A stretch of 8,864 nt of DNA from JAAOYC01 sp036481345. Its GTDB lineage: Archaea > Nanobdellota > Nanobdellia > Woesearchaeales > WJKL01. Within the stretch, counting starts at the first letter, position 1; the number at the start of each line of letters is the position of its first letter. Where the stretch lies: NCBI GenBank assembly GCA_036481345.1, contig JAZGHU010000062.1, forward strand, positions 1 to 8,864. Direction: 5' to 3'. Under the pieces are notes generated by a model. The model was not told where the DNA came from, did no database searches, and saw nothing but the letters and a program-made list of their open reading frames with translations. This document shows, piece by piece, positions 1-5,691 of the stretch. The translations under genes were made by a program, and so were the position numbers.

Positions 1-798
1 GGAGGAGGGCCTCCAAAAGATGGAATTCCTTCTATAGATAATCCAAAATTTGTTACTGTAGAAGATGCAGATGAATGGATTGAAGATAATGAATTAGTTT
101 TAGCTATAATTTACAAAGGTGTGAAGAGAGTTTATCCTTTGCAGATAATGGTGTGGCATGAGATTGTTAATGATAATATTGCAGGAGATCCTATCTTGAT
201 AACTTATTGTCCTTTATGCGGCAGTGGAATTGCATATGAAAGAACAATTAATGGAGAAGAAGTTGAATTTGGAACTTCTGGAAAACTCTATAATTCAAAC
301 TTAGTGATGTATGACAGAAAAACAGATACTTATTGGAGCCAGATAGATGGCAGAGCTATTGTGGGGGAGTTAACAGGACAAGAATTAACAGAAGTATCTA
401 TAGATACTGTTGTCTGGAGAGATTGGAAAGATGTTCATAAAGACTCAGAAGTTTTAAGCCAAAAAACAGGATTTTTTAGGAGATATGGAAGAGACCCATA
501 TGGAAACTATTATGAAGATAGTTTTGTATTTTTCCCTGTTGAAAATGAAGATGATAGAGTGCATCCAAAAACAGTTATCTTTGGAATTGAAATAGATGGA
601 ACTTACAAAGCTTACAAAGAGGATGATGTTATAGCGGGAGATATAGAAGACACTGTAAATGGGGTTAAACTAACTATTGAAAGAGATGATGCAGGCATTG
701 TAAAGATAACAGATGATGATGGAAATGAAATCGTGAAAGAGCGTGATTTTTGGTTTGCATGGTATGCGTTCCATCCTGATACATCGTTATATGAATAA
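1..798 (+). CDS. DUF3179 domain-containing protein, 5' truncated by window edge
   Basis: The reading frame is open from base 1, so the gene begins outside the window; the internal GTG at 121 is not the start. The first residues visible (GGGPPKDGIPSIDNPKF) are the typical N-terminal block of DUF3179 proteins, followed by a TYCPLCGSG block (C70 and C73 counted from base 1) and the Y-x-R-x-T and FGTSGKLYNSNLVMYDR blocks of the family. The C-terminal FWFAWYAFHPDT segment is also family-typical. DUF3179 proteins have no established biochemical role; the conserved CxxC suggests metal or disulfide chemistry, but this is inference. Any signal peptide would lie upstream of the window. The gene stops at TAA 796-798, and a TATA box for the next gene begins only 10 nt later, so it is probably a separate transcription unit from the redox operon. 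Family call is strong, function unknown. Confidence 0.88.
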   Translation, partial: GGGPPKDGIPSIDNPKFVTVEDADEWIEDNELVLAIIYKGVKRVYPLQIMVWHEIVNDNIAGDPILITYCPLCGSGIAYERTINGEEVEFGTSGKLYNSNLVMYDRKTDTYWSQIDGRAIVGELTGQELTEVSIDTVVWRDWKDVHKDSEVLSQKTGFFRRYGRDPYGNYYEDSFVFFPVENEDDRVHPKTVIFGIEIDGTYKAYKEDDVIAGDIEDTVNGVKLTIERDDAGIVKITDDDGNEIVKERDFWFAWYAFHPDTSLYE

Positions 799-801
799 CT
801 A

Positions 802-816
802 CAAAAAATTTATATA
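802..816 (+). promoter_or_regulatory. Archaeal promoter (BRE-like A-tract plus TATA box) of the redox operon
   Basis: An A-rich stretch (802-808) directly precedes TTTATATA (809-816). A transcript start about 25 nt downstream would fall near 838, leaving a leader of about 24 nt that carries the SD sequence GAGGTG (848-853) before the ATG at 862. No equally good TATA box is seen between the closely spaced genes up to 5882, so this is the likely main promoter of the 14-gene run. Confidence 0.7.
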
Positions 817-861
817 AGACAATTAAATAAAAGTAAATAATATTCATGAGGTGAATCAAAT

Positions 862-1095
862 ATGACTGTAAAAATCTATTCAACACCAACTTGTCCTTGG
901 TGTAAGAAAACAAAAGAATTCTTCAAAGAGAATAATGTAGAATTTGAAGATATTGATGTGGCTTCAAATCAAGAAGCACAAAAAGAAATGATTGACAAAT
1001 CAGGGCAGATGGGTGTTCCTGTAATTGACGTAAACGGAACAATTATTGTAGGATATGATGTAGACAAGCTGAAAAAAGCTTTGAAACTGGAGTGA
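862..1095 (+). CDS. Glutaredoxin-like protein with CPWC active site
   Basis: A 77-residue single-domain thioredoxin-fold protein. The N-terminal strand KIYSTPTCPWCKKTKEFF carries the CxxC redox pair C11/C14 with Trp-13, followed by the cis-proline block GVPVI (P53) and a terminal helix KLKKAL. Length and layout match the small NrdH/YruB-type glutaredoxins that exchange dithiols with reductases rather than glutathione; archaea of this kind usually lack glutathione. Start ATG 862 is supported by GAGGTG 8 nt upstream. It is the first gene behind the TATA box and lies next to a TrxB-like gene and upstream of an FTR-type reductase, making it the likely thiol carrier of the cluster. The true electron donor and target proteins cannot be read from sequence. 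Confidence 0.92.
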   Translation: MTVKIYSTPTCPWCKKTKEFFKENNVEFEDIDVASNQEAQKEMIDKSGQMGVPVIDVNGTIIVGYDVDKLKKALKLE

Positions 1096-1100
1096 TTAGA

Positions 1101-1262
1101 ATGGTTATGGTAAGTGTTAAATGTCCAAAATGCAAGGGAGATATTGAAATTGAGCTCCCTGAAAACAAAAGTTTGATTATCAAGAGCTGTGATAAGTGTG
1201 GGGCTGATATTTGCAATGAAGATGGCACTTGTATCTCTGTCTGCAAATGTCCTGAAGATTAA
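1101..1262 (+). CDS. Eight-cysteine small zinc-ribbon-like protein (53 aa)
   Basis: This short ORF begins at ATG 1101, 5 nt after the glutaredoxin stop, with GGAGTGAT (1089-1096) overlapping that stop as SD. Eight of 53 residues are Cys: a CPKC pair (C8, C11), then C30 and C33 in a CDKCG knuckle, and a C-terminal group C38, C44, C48 and C50. The first four Cys look like a zinc ribbon (CxxC-x18-CxxC); the last four could bind a second metal ion. A second in-frame ATG lies at 1107. I do not recognise a named family. Its place between glutaredoxin and thioredoxin reductase genes suggests a metal-binding or redox accessory role, by inference only. Confidence 0.75.
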   Translation: MVMVSVKCPKCKGDIEIELPENKSLIIKSCDKCGADICNEDGTCISVCKCPED

Positions 1263-1280
1263 ACTAATGAGGTGCTTATA

Positions 1281-2186
1281 ATGAATGATGTAATAATAAT
1301 AGGAGCTGGAGCTGCTGGAATAACTGCAGCAATATATGCAGCAAGAGCAAATTTAAATTATCAAATTATCTCTAAAGATGTTGGTGGATTAACATTATGG
1401 AGTTCTGATATTGAAAACTATACTGGTTATCATAAACTATCTGGAATTGATCTTGTTGAGAAATTCAAAGAACATATGAAAGATTATAATATTGAAGTAA
1501 AAGAAGAAAATGTTCAAAAAGTAGAAAAAACAGATAATGGATTCAAAGTAATAACAGACAAGCAGGAAGCTGAAACAAAAACAGTAGTTGTTGCTTCTGG
1601 AAGCTCTCCAAGAAAACTAGCAGTTCCTGGTGGAGAAGAATATGAAGGAAAGGGATTATTCTATTGTGCAACTTGTGACGGGCCGTTAATGGCTGGAAAA
1701 GATGTTGCTGTTATTGGTGGAGGAGATGCTGCTTTAGATGCAGCAAATGTTTTGATTAATATGGGAATCAAAAAAATCTATATAATCAATTTAAATCCAG
1801 AACCAACTGGAACAGATAAAACACTAAAAGACAAAGTAGTCAATAATGAAATAGTTGAAGTTATCAATAATGCCACAACAAAAGAAGTTTATGGAGAACA
1901 ATTTGTTACTGGAGTTAAATATGAACAAGATGGACAAGAAAAACAATTAGATGTTCAAGGAGTATTTGTTGAGATTGGCCATATAAGAAATACAGGCATT
2001 GTAGAAAGATTAGTTGAATTAAATGATAAAAAAGAGATTGTTGTTGATAAAACAGGAGCAACAAATGTTCCAGGAGTATTTGCAGCAGGAGACATTACTG
2101 ATTTGCCAGGAAAGCAGTCAATAATAGCTGCTGGAGATGGTTCAAGAGCACTATTATCAGCATTTGGATTTATATCTAAAAAGTAG
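1281..2186 (+). CDS. trxB: Thioredoxin-reductase-like FAD disulfide oxidoreductase without the NADPH motif
   Basis: A 301-residue protein with the low-molecular-weight TrxB layout: FAD Rossmann motif GAGAAG (residues 8-13), redox-active CATCDG (C129/C132), second nucleotide-fold motif GGGDAA (146-151) and the C-terminal FAD block GVFAAGDITD followed by AAGDGSRA. The start is ATG 1281, with GAGGTG at 1269-1274 six nt upstream; the in-frame GTG at 1272 lies inside that SD and is not the start. The HRRxxxR motif that binds the NADPH 2'-phosphate in classical TrxB is replaced by INLNPEPTG (169-177). This suggests a different donor; F420-dependent (DFTR) and ferredoxin-dependent (FFTR) relatives also depart from the classical motif. 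A ferredoxin and an FTR-type reductase in the same operon favour an unusual donor. Disulfide reductase class is near certain; donor unknown. Confidence 0.93.
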   Translation: MNDVIIIGAGAAGITAAIYAARANLNYQIISKDVGGLTLWSSDIENYTGYHKLSGIDLVEKFKEHMKDYNIEVKEENVQKVEKTDNGFKVITDKQEAETKTVVVASGSSPRKLAVPGGEEYEGKGLFYCATCDGPLMAGKDVAVIGGGDAALDAANVLINMGIKKIYIINLNPEPTGTDKTLKDKVVNNEIVEVINNATTKEVYGEQFVTGVKYEQDGQEKQLDVQGVFVEIGHIRNTGIVERLVELNDKKEIVVDKTGATNVPGVFAAGDITDLPGKQSIIAAGDGSRALLSAFGFISKK

Positions 2187-2198
2187 GTGATAAAAATT
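2184..2198 (+). promoter_or_regulatory. SD site pointing to a possible ATT start codon
   Basis: TAGGTG (2184-2189) overlaps the trxB stop codon and lies exactly 6 nt before ATT (2196-2198), the same spacing as GAGGTG to ATG in trxB. The GTG that would conventionally be called (2187-2189) lies inside this SD and has no SD of its own. Initiation at ATT would give a protein beginning MKKIIFVLITLILLSGC, a textbook lipoprotein signal. Confidence 0.4.
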
Positions 2199-2732
2199 AA
2201 AAAAATAATCTTTGTATTGATTACATTAATTCTGTTGAGTGGATGTGCTCCCATAGCTGATGAACCAACAATAACTAATTTTGAAGAATGTATTGCAGCA
2301 GGAAATCCTGCAATGGAATCTTATCCAAGACAATGTAGAGATCCAAATACAGATAGAACATTTACCGAGGACATTGAAGAACTTCCTAAAGTTAATGAAT
2401 CAACAATAGTAGGGCCTCCTGGAGAAGTAATAATTGAGCCAGAAGAAACTACTGTTAAAGAAATTCAAGTTACAGCAAAAAGATTTGAATTTATTCCAAA
2501 TCCAATTGTAATTAAAAAAGGAGATCAAGTTAAATTAAAAATAACAAGTATTGATGTTAAACATGGAATTAGTTTAAAAACTCCATTTGTCAATGTAAAT
2601 AAAGATATTTTACCTGGCCAAGAAACTGTTATTGAATTTACAGCAACTGAAACAGGAACATGGAATTACAGATGCTCTGTATATTGTGGATCAGGACATG
2701 GAAGCATGGGAGGGACATTAATTGTAGAATAA
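2187..2732 (+). CDS. Secreted lipoprotein with a C-terminal CuA-type cupredoxin domain
   Basis: From GTG 2187 the protein has 181 residues (178 if it starts at ATT 2196). It has a lipobox signal ending LLSGC (C20), so it should be anchored on the outer face of the membrane. Residues about 30-62 form a short module with C35 and C50 (FEECIAAGNP...YPRQC), which resembles a short module I associate with exported proteins of small-genome prokaryotes. After a linker, residues about 92-181 are a cupredoxin resembling the soluble domain of cytochrome oxidase subunit II. The full CuA side-chain ligand set is present: H126, then C163-x3-C167-x3-H171-x2-M174. The Glu that supplies a backbone carbonyl in oxidase CuA is Val-165 here. 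No oxidase subunit I is in the window, so it may be a stand-alone electron carrier or copper-binding protein. It follows trxB with no gap. Confidence 0.88.
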   Translation: MIKIKKIIFVLITLILLSGCAPIADEPTITNFEECIAAGNPAMESYPRQCRDPNTDRTFTEDIEELPKVNESTIVGPPGEVIIEPEETTVKEIQVTAKRFEFIPNPIVIKKGDQVKLKITSIDVKHGISLKTPFVNVNKDILPGQETVIEFTATETGTWNYRCSVYCGSGHGSMGGTLIVE

Positions 2733-2733
2733 A

Positions 2734-2937
2734 ATGGTGTCAATAGTAAGAGTAGCAGGAATTGCAAATCTTATCTTTTTATTTTTAGTTTTAGCATCAT
2801 GTAGATGTGTAAGTATATGGGGATTAAACAATTTATTCAACAGTGAAAAATACCAAAAATTCTACAAATACCATTGTTATTATTGGTATGGACTTATAAT
2901 CTCTGTTGTAACACACGTAATAGTATCATATATATAG
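2734..2937 (+). CDS. Small two-TM membrane protein with C-x3-W-x17-H-x13-H signature, copy 1
   Basis: A 67-residue protein with two hydrophobic segments (about 7-23 and 52-67) joined by a polar loop. Candidate functional residues are C25, W29, H47 and H61, with further Cys at 23 and 48 and an aromatic run (YHCYYWY) at 46-52. These four positions have identical spacing in the protein encoded at 3810-4043 (C27, W31, H49, H63), so I infer they are diverged paralogues. Paired His near and inside a TM helix could bind heme or a metal, but no named family is recognised. The ATG lies 1 nt after the CuA lipoprotein stop codon with no clear SD, suggesting translational coupling and perhaps a shared membrane electron-transfer role. 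Confidence 0.72.
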   Translation: MVSIVRVAGIANLIFLFLVLASCRCVSIWGLNNLFNSEKYQKFYKYHCYYWYGLIISVVTHVIVSYI

Positions 2938-2948
2938 GGTGAAAAAAT

Positions 2949-3095
2949 ATGCCAGACAAAAAAACATTTAGATGTACAGTTTGTAGTGATATACATTTTG
3001 GTGTTGCTGGGCCTGAAATATGTCCAACATGCCAGAACAAAAATGTATATATTGAAGTAGAAAAAGAAGAAGCAAAAAAAGTAATGGGATTATGA
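2949..3095 (+). CDS. Stand-alone rubredoxin-like protein (48 aa)
   Basis: The ORF runs from ATG 2949, preceded by GGGTG (2937-2941), to TGA 3093-3095. It has the two CxxC knuckles of a rubredoxin or desulforedoxin-type Fe(Cys)4 site: FRCTVCSD (C9, C12) and PEICPTCQ (C25, C28), spaced like the short rubredoxin domain of rubrerythrins. An acidic/lysine helix of about 12 residues follows. The stop overlaps the next start in ATGA, so it is translationally coupled to the FTR catalytic subunit. In Methanosarcina a ferredoxin:disulfide reductase has been described with a rubredoxin domain fused to the FTR domain; this pair may be a split version. A zinc rather than iron site cannot be excluded. Confidence 0.82.
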   Translation: MPDKKTFRCTVCSDIHFGVAGPEICPTCQNKNVYIEVEKEEAKKVMGL

Positions 3096-3361
3096 ATTTA
3101 GAAGAATTAAGAGTAAGATTTGAAAAATATTGTGAAGATAATGGGACATTTATCTTAAATCCTGATAAAGAACATACAGATACTGCGATTAAAGGGGTTT
3201 TGGAAAATGAGGAAAAAATAGGATTAAAATATTGTCCATGTCAAATCAAAACAGGAGATTTTAGCAAAGATGTTGGATTATTATGTCCTTGCAATTTCTT
3301 TGCTCAAAAAACATGGACAGAAAAAGGAGAATGCTGGTGCGGATTATTTATTAAAAAATGA
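3092..3361 (+). CDS. Ferredoxin:thioredoxin reductase catalytic (beta) subunit-like protein
   Basis: An 89-residue protein with the FTR beta signature: CPC (C48, C50), CPC (C65, C67) and CxC-G-LF (C81, C83), plus an extra C14. By alignment from memory with plant-type FTR, C48, C65, C67 and C81 would ligate the [4Fe-4S] cluster, and C50 and C83 would form the redox disulfide next to it. These enzymes pass electrons one at a time from ferredoxin to a thioredoxin-family disulfide. The usual CHC motif is CWC here: the His beside the active disulfide is Trp-82. No variable (alpha) subunit is seen, as in other non-photosynthetic versions. Coupled by ATGA overlaps to the rubredoxin-like gene upstream and the phosphatase downstream. 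Likely partners are the ferredoxin (4055-4246) and glutaredoxin-like protein (862-1095). Confidence 0.9.
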   Translation: MNLEELRVRFEKYCEDNGTFILNPDKEHTDTAIKGVLENEEKIGLKYCPCQIKTGDFSKDVGLLCPCNFFAQKTWTEKGECWCGLFIKK

Positions 3362-3813
3362 TAATAAAACATGGAAAACTAACTTTTGAATACAATAAGA
3401 TAACTGATTCTATCTATTTAGGAACTAATCAATGCTGTGAAATACACTTTAAAAAAGAATTGCTGAAAAAAGGAGTTAAAGCTGATATCAGTTTGGAAGG
3501 AGAAAAGATTGATGCTCCTTTTGGTGTTGATTATTATCTTTGGCTTCCAACTAAAGATCATACAGCTCCTTCTCAAAAACAGTTAAAAGCAGGAGTTGAT
3601 TTTATCAATAGTCTAATAAAAAATAAAGTAAAAGTCTATGTTCATTGCCAAAGAGGACATGGAAGGGCTCCGACATTGGTTGCTGCTTACTTAATCTCAA
3701 AAGGAAAAACAGTTAAACAAGCAATTGATTTTATTAAAAAGAAAAGAAAAACAATTCATCCTAACAAAATTCAAAAAAGCGCATTAGAAAAATTTAAGAA
3801 AACATTAAAATGA
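3358..3813 (+). CDS. Dual-specificity / tyrosine protein phosphatase family protein
   Basis: A 151-residue single-domain Cys-based phosphatase. The P-loop HCQRGHGRA fits HCx5R, with nucleophile C97 and phosphate-binding R103; the upstream block YYLWLPTKDHTAPS has the position expected for the general-acid Asp loop. Helices following the P-loop (VAAYLISKGKTVKQAIDFIKKKR) are typical of the DSP fold. Substrates could be phosphoproteins, or RNA/lipid phosphates as in other DSPs. Its start overlaps the FTR stop and its own stop overlaps the next start, both as ATGA, so it is co-translated with redox proteins. Such Cys phosphatases are reversibly inactivated by oxidation, which makes a redox link attractive but unproven. 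Confidence 0.9.
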   Translation: MIIKHGKLTFEYNKITDSIYLGTNQCCEIHFKKELLKKGVKADISLEGEKIDAPFGVDYYLWLPTKDHTAPSQKQLKAGVDFINSLIKNKVKVYVHCQRGHGRAPTLVAAYLISKGKTVKQAIDFIKKKRKTIHPNKIQKSALEKFKKTLK

Positions 3814-4043
3814 ACATTTTAGGACAAACATTGGGATTTTGGTCAGCATTACTGGGTGGAGTATTTATCCTGCTTCATGTTCCTGCCTGCAATCAACACT
3901 GGGCAGCAAGAATCCATAAACTTCATCCATTATCAGATTTCTTAGAAAAACATCATGATACTACATTAAATGCTGCATTAATATTTGCATTAGTTCATAT
4001 TACTTTGAGTTTAATTGGATTAATATTTAAGATTTGGATATAA
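3810..4043 (+). CDS. Small two-TM membrane protein with C-x3-W-x17-H-x13-H signature, copy 2
   Basis: A 77-residue protein with hydrophobic segments at about 8-26 and 53-73 and a His-rich loop. The shared signature residues are C27, W31, H49 and H63, at exactly the same intervals as in the protein at 2734-2937; little else is identical. Extra His at 23, 30, 36, 39 and 48 make it even richer in potential heme or metal ligands. It may be a membrane redox subunit; no named family is recognised. It overlaps the phosphatase stop (ATGA) and is followed by a strong SD and the ferredoxin gene. Copy 1 likewise directly precedes a small Fe protein (rubredoxin-like), so the two may be partners of soluble electron carriers. 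Confidence 0.74.
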   Translation: MNILGQTLGFWSALLGGVFILLHVPACNQHWAARIHKLHPLSDFLEKHHDTTLNAALIFALVHITLSLIGLIFKIWI

Positions 4044-4054
4044 GGAGGAAACAA

Positions 4055-4246
4055 ATGAAAGTGAAGATAGATACAGAAACATGCATTGGATGCGGGGCAT
4101 GTGTTGCAGCATGCGAAGATGTGTTTGAATTAAAAGATGGAAAAGCTGTTGCTAAACAAGCTGAAACAGATAAAGAATGTGCAAAAGAAGCAGCAGATAT
4201 CTGTCCTGTTGAGGCAATAAAAATAGAAGAAGTAAGAGAAGAATGA
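4055..4246 (+). CDS. Single [4Fe-4S] ferredoxin
   Basis: A 63-residue ferredoxin. The cluster ligands are C10, C13 and C16 (CIGCGAC) and C50 (ICPVEAI). C20 and C42 sit where mono-cluster ferredoxins such as that of Pyrococcus form a disulfide in place of a second cluster. The start is ATG 4055: AAGGAGGA (4042-4049) lies 5 nt before it, whereas the in-frame ATG at 4034 is inside the upstream gene and precedes the SD. This ferredoxin is the natural low-potential donor for the FTR-like subunit and perhaps the TrxB-like enzyme of the same operon. Its stop overlaps the ZIP start (ATGA). Confidence 0.93.
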   Translation: MKVKIDTETCIGCGACVAACEDVFELKDGKAVAKQAETDKECAKEAADICPVEAIKIEEVREE

Positions 4247-4986
4247 CTGCGTTAATCTGGGCAATCGGAGCAACAGTTATTGTAAGTTTACTCTCTTTAT
4301 TAGGTATTATTTCATTATCAATAAAAGAAAAACTTCTGCAAAAGATGTTGTTGAAATTAGTAGGATTTTCAGCAGGAGCTTTGATGGGTGGGGCTTTTCT
4401 TCATCTGATTCCAGAAGCAATAGAAGTTTCCACTTTAAGTTTTGTTGGATTATCAGTATTAATTGGCTTTGCAGCTTTCTTTATAATAGAAAGATTTCTT
4501 TATTGGCATCATTGTCATGAGGGGAAGTGTGATGTTCATACTTTTACTTATATGAGCCTTATTGGAGATTCTATCCATAATTTAATTGACGGATTAGTAA
4601 TTGCAGCAAGTTTTGTGATAAATATTCCATTAGGGATTGCAACAACTATAGCAGTTATAACACACGAGATTCCTCAAGAACTTGGAGATTTTGCTATTCT
4701 GGTTTATGGAGGATTTTCAAAACTAAAGGCATTATTATTTAATTTTCTTACAGCAATTATGGCTATAGTGGGGGCTATTGTTGGTGTGTTCCTATCTTCA
4801 TCAATAGAAAACTTTACAGCTTTTCTTATCCCTTTTGCAGCAGGAGGGTTTATCTATATTGCAGCATCTGATTTAGTTCCAGAACTGCATAAAGAATCAA
4901 AATTAAATCAATCAATCATGTCATTTGTATTTTTTTTGGTTGGAATTGCACTTATGTTAATACTTAAAGTATATATGGGAGGTTAA
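4243..4986 (+). CDS. ZIP family divalent metal transporter
   Basis: A 247-residue polytopic protein with about eight hydrophobic helices, the usual size for prokaryotic ZIP proteins. The binuclear metal site motifs are present: HNLIDG in TM4 (H112, N113, D116) and HEIPQELGDF in TM5 (H141, E142, Q145, E146). The family moves Zn2+, Fe2+ or Mn2+ into the cytoplasm. The loop before TM4 is metal-ligand rich (HHCHEGKCDVH, around residues 88-99), a possible metal sensor or delivery site. The second Cys-bearing position makes redox or metal gating conceivable. Embedded between ferredoxin and rubrerythrin genes, it probably supplies metal, most likely iron or zinc, for the cluster's metalloproteins; substrate is inference. 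Confidence 0.93.
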   Translation: MTALIWAIGATVIVSLLSLLGIISLSIKEKLLQKMLLKLVGFSAGALMGGAFLHLIPEAIEVSTLSFVGLSVLIGFAAFFIIERFLYWHHCHEGKCDVHTFTYMSLIGDSIHNLIDGLVIAASFVINIPLGIATTIAVITHEIPQELGDFAILVYGGFSKLKALLFNFLTAIMAIVGAIVGVFLSSSIENFTAFLIPFAAGGFIYIAASDLVPELHKESKLNQSIMSFVFFLVGIALMLILKVYMGG

Positions 4987-4987
4987 A

Positions 4988-5506
4988 ATGGTAAAGCTAT
5001 TTAGATGTGAAATATGTGGGGATCCTTATATAGGAGATAAAGTTCCTGCAAACTGTCCTTTTTGTGGGGCAAAACAAGAGCATATAAAGAAATTTGATGA
5101 TGCTGAAGTTGATTTTGATGTTGAATTAAATGAAACAGATAAAGCAAATGTAGAACATGCTTTAGAAGTTGAAGTAAGCAATGCTGCATTTTATTTCTGT
5201 GCAGCTGAAAAAGTGCATGAAGAAGAAGGAAAGAAATTGTTTAAAGCATTGGGCAAAGTTGAAGCAGAACATGCAGATATCTGGAAAAAGATCCTAAAAT
5301 TAGATAAAATTCCAAAAGGAGATGATCCTTGCTCTGTAGATTACCAAGATGATTTAAAAGAAGCCCATACAAGAGAAACAAAAGCAATTGAATTCTACAA
5401 AAAAGCAGCAGCTGAGTCTACAAGTGAAAGAATAAAAGAAATCTTTAAGGCTTTGGTTGAAGTAGAGATAGATCATTTACAATTATCAGAAGAGAGGTTA
5501 TTATAA
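4988..5506 (+). CDS. Rubrerythrin with N-terminal rubredoxin domain (reverse rubrerythrin)
   Basis: A 172-residue protein. Residues 1-35 are a rubredoxin-like domain with C7/C10 and C23/C26; residues about 48-172 are a four-helix ferritin-like diiron domain with ExxH pairs E92/H95 and E160/H163 and further candidate ligands E62 and E130. The rubredoxin-first order marks the reverse rubrerythrin group, which reduces H2O2 and sometimes O2 in anaerobes. ATG 4988 follows a GGGAGG SD that overlaps the ZIP gene end. Electron supply would come from the rubredoxin-like or ferredoxin proteins of this operon via a reductase. It is the clearest sign that the operon serves oxidative defence. Its stop shares one base with the next start (TAATG). 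Confidence 0.95.
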   Translation: MVKLFRCEICGDPYIGDKVPANCPFCGAKQEHIKKFDDAEVDFDVELNETDKANVEHALEVEVSNAAFYFCAAEKVHEEEGKKLFKALGKVEAEHADIWKKILKLDKIPKGDDPCSVDYQDDLKEAHTRETKAIEFYKKAAAESTSERIKEIFKALVEVEIDHLQLSEERLL

Positions 5507-5691
5507 TGGAAAAAAATGTTGGGAAAAATGATAAATCAATTAGATTTATTTTAGGATTAGTATTTACATATTTAGGATATGCGTATAGTGCTTGGTGGTA
5601 TATTTTAGCAGTAATCTCTTTTGTAACTGCATTCACTGGATTTTGCGGGTTATATCCTCTGCTAAAGATAAATACAGTGAAAAAGAAATGA
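5506..5691 (+). CDS. DUF2892 / YgaP-like inner membrane protein
   Basis: A 61-residue protein matching the DUF2892 pattern: N-terminal EKNVGKNDKSIRFILG, two membrane helices (about 13-28 and 31-48) and the C-terminal TGFCGLYPLLKINT block with one conserved Cys. In bacteria this module is fused to a rhodanese in YgaP or stands alone near sulfur, thiol and rubrerythrin genes; its biochemical role is not established. Start ATG 5506 shares one base with the rubrerythrin stop, and GAGAGG lies 10 nt upstream. It overlaps the following zinc-ribbon gene by ATGA. Confidence 0.88.
   Translation: MEKNVGKNDKSIRFILGLVFTYLGYAYSAWWYILAVISFVTAFTGFCGLYPLLKINTVKKK

Noticed and set aside
121..123. GTG at 121 as the start of the DUF3179 gene
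   Set aside because: The frame is open to base 1 and the upstream residues match the family's N-terminal block, so the gene is truncated by the window.
1272..1280. In-frame GTG at 1272 as the trxB start
   Set aside because: It lies within the GAGGTG SD that serves ATG 1281; starting at 1281 also puts the FAD motif at the usual distance from the N-terminus.
674..2254. Minus-strand ORFs at 674-913, 1043-1246 and 1955-2254
   Set aside because: Antisense shadows of well-supported genes; compositions are low-complexity H/L/S-rich and no motif or SD supports them.
4034..4054. In-frame ATG at 4034 as the ferredoxin start
   Set aside because: It lies inside the upstream gene, and the strong SD AAGGAGGA comes after it, 5 nt before ATG 4055.
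5001..5636. Minus-strand ORFs at 5001-5189 and 5445-5636
   Set aside because: Antisense to rubrerythrin and DUF2892; no SD or TATA box and no recognisable protein features.
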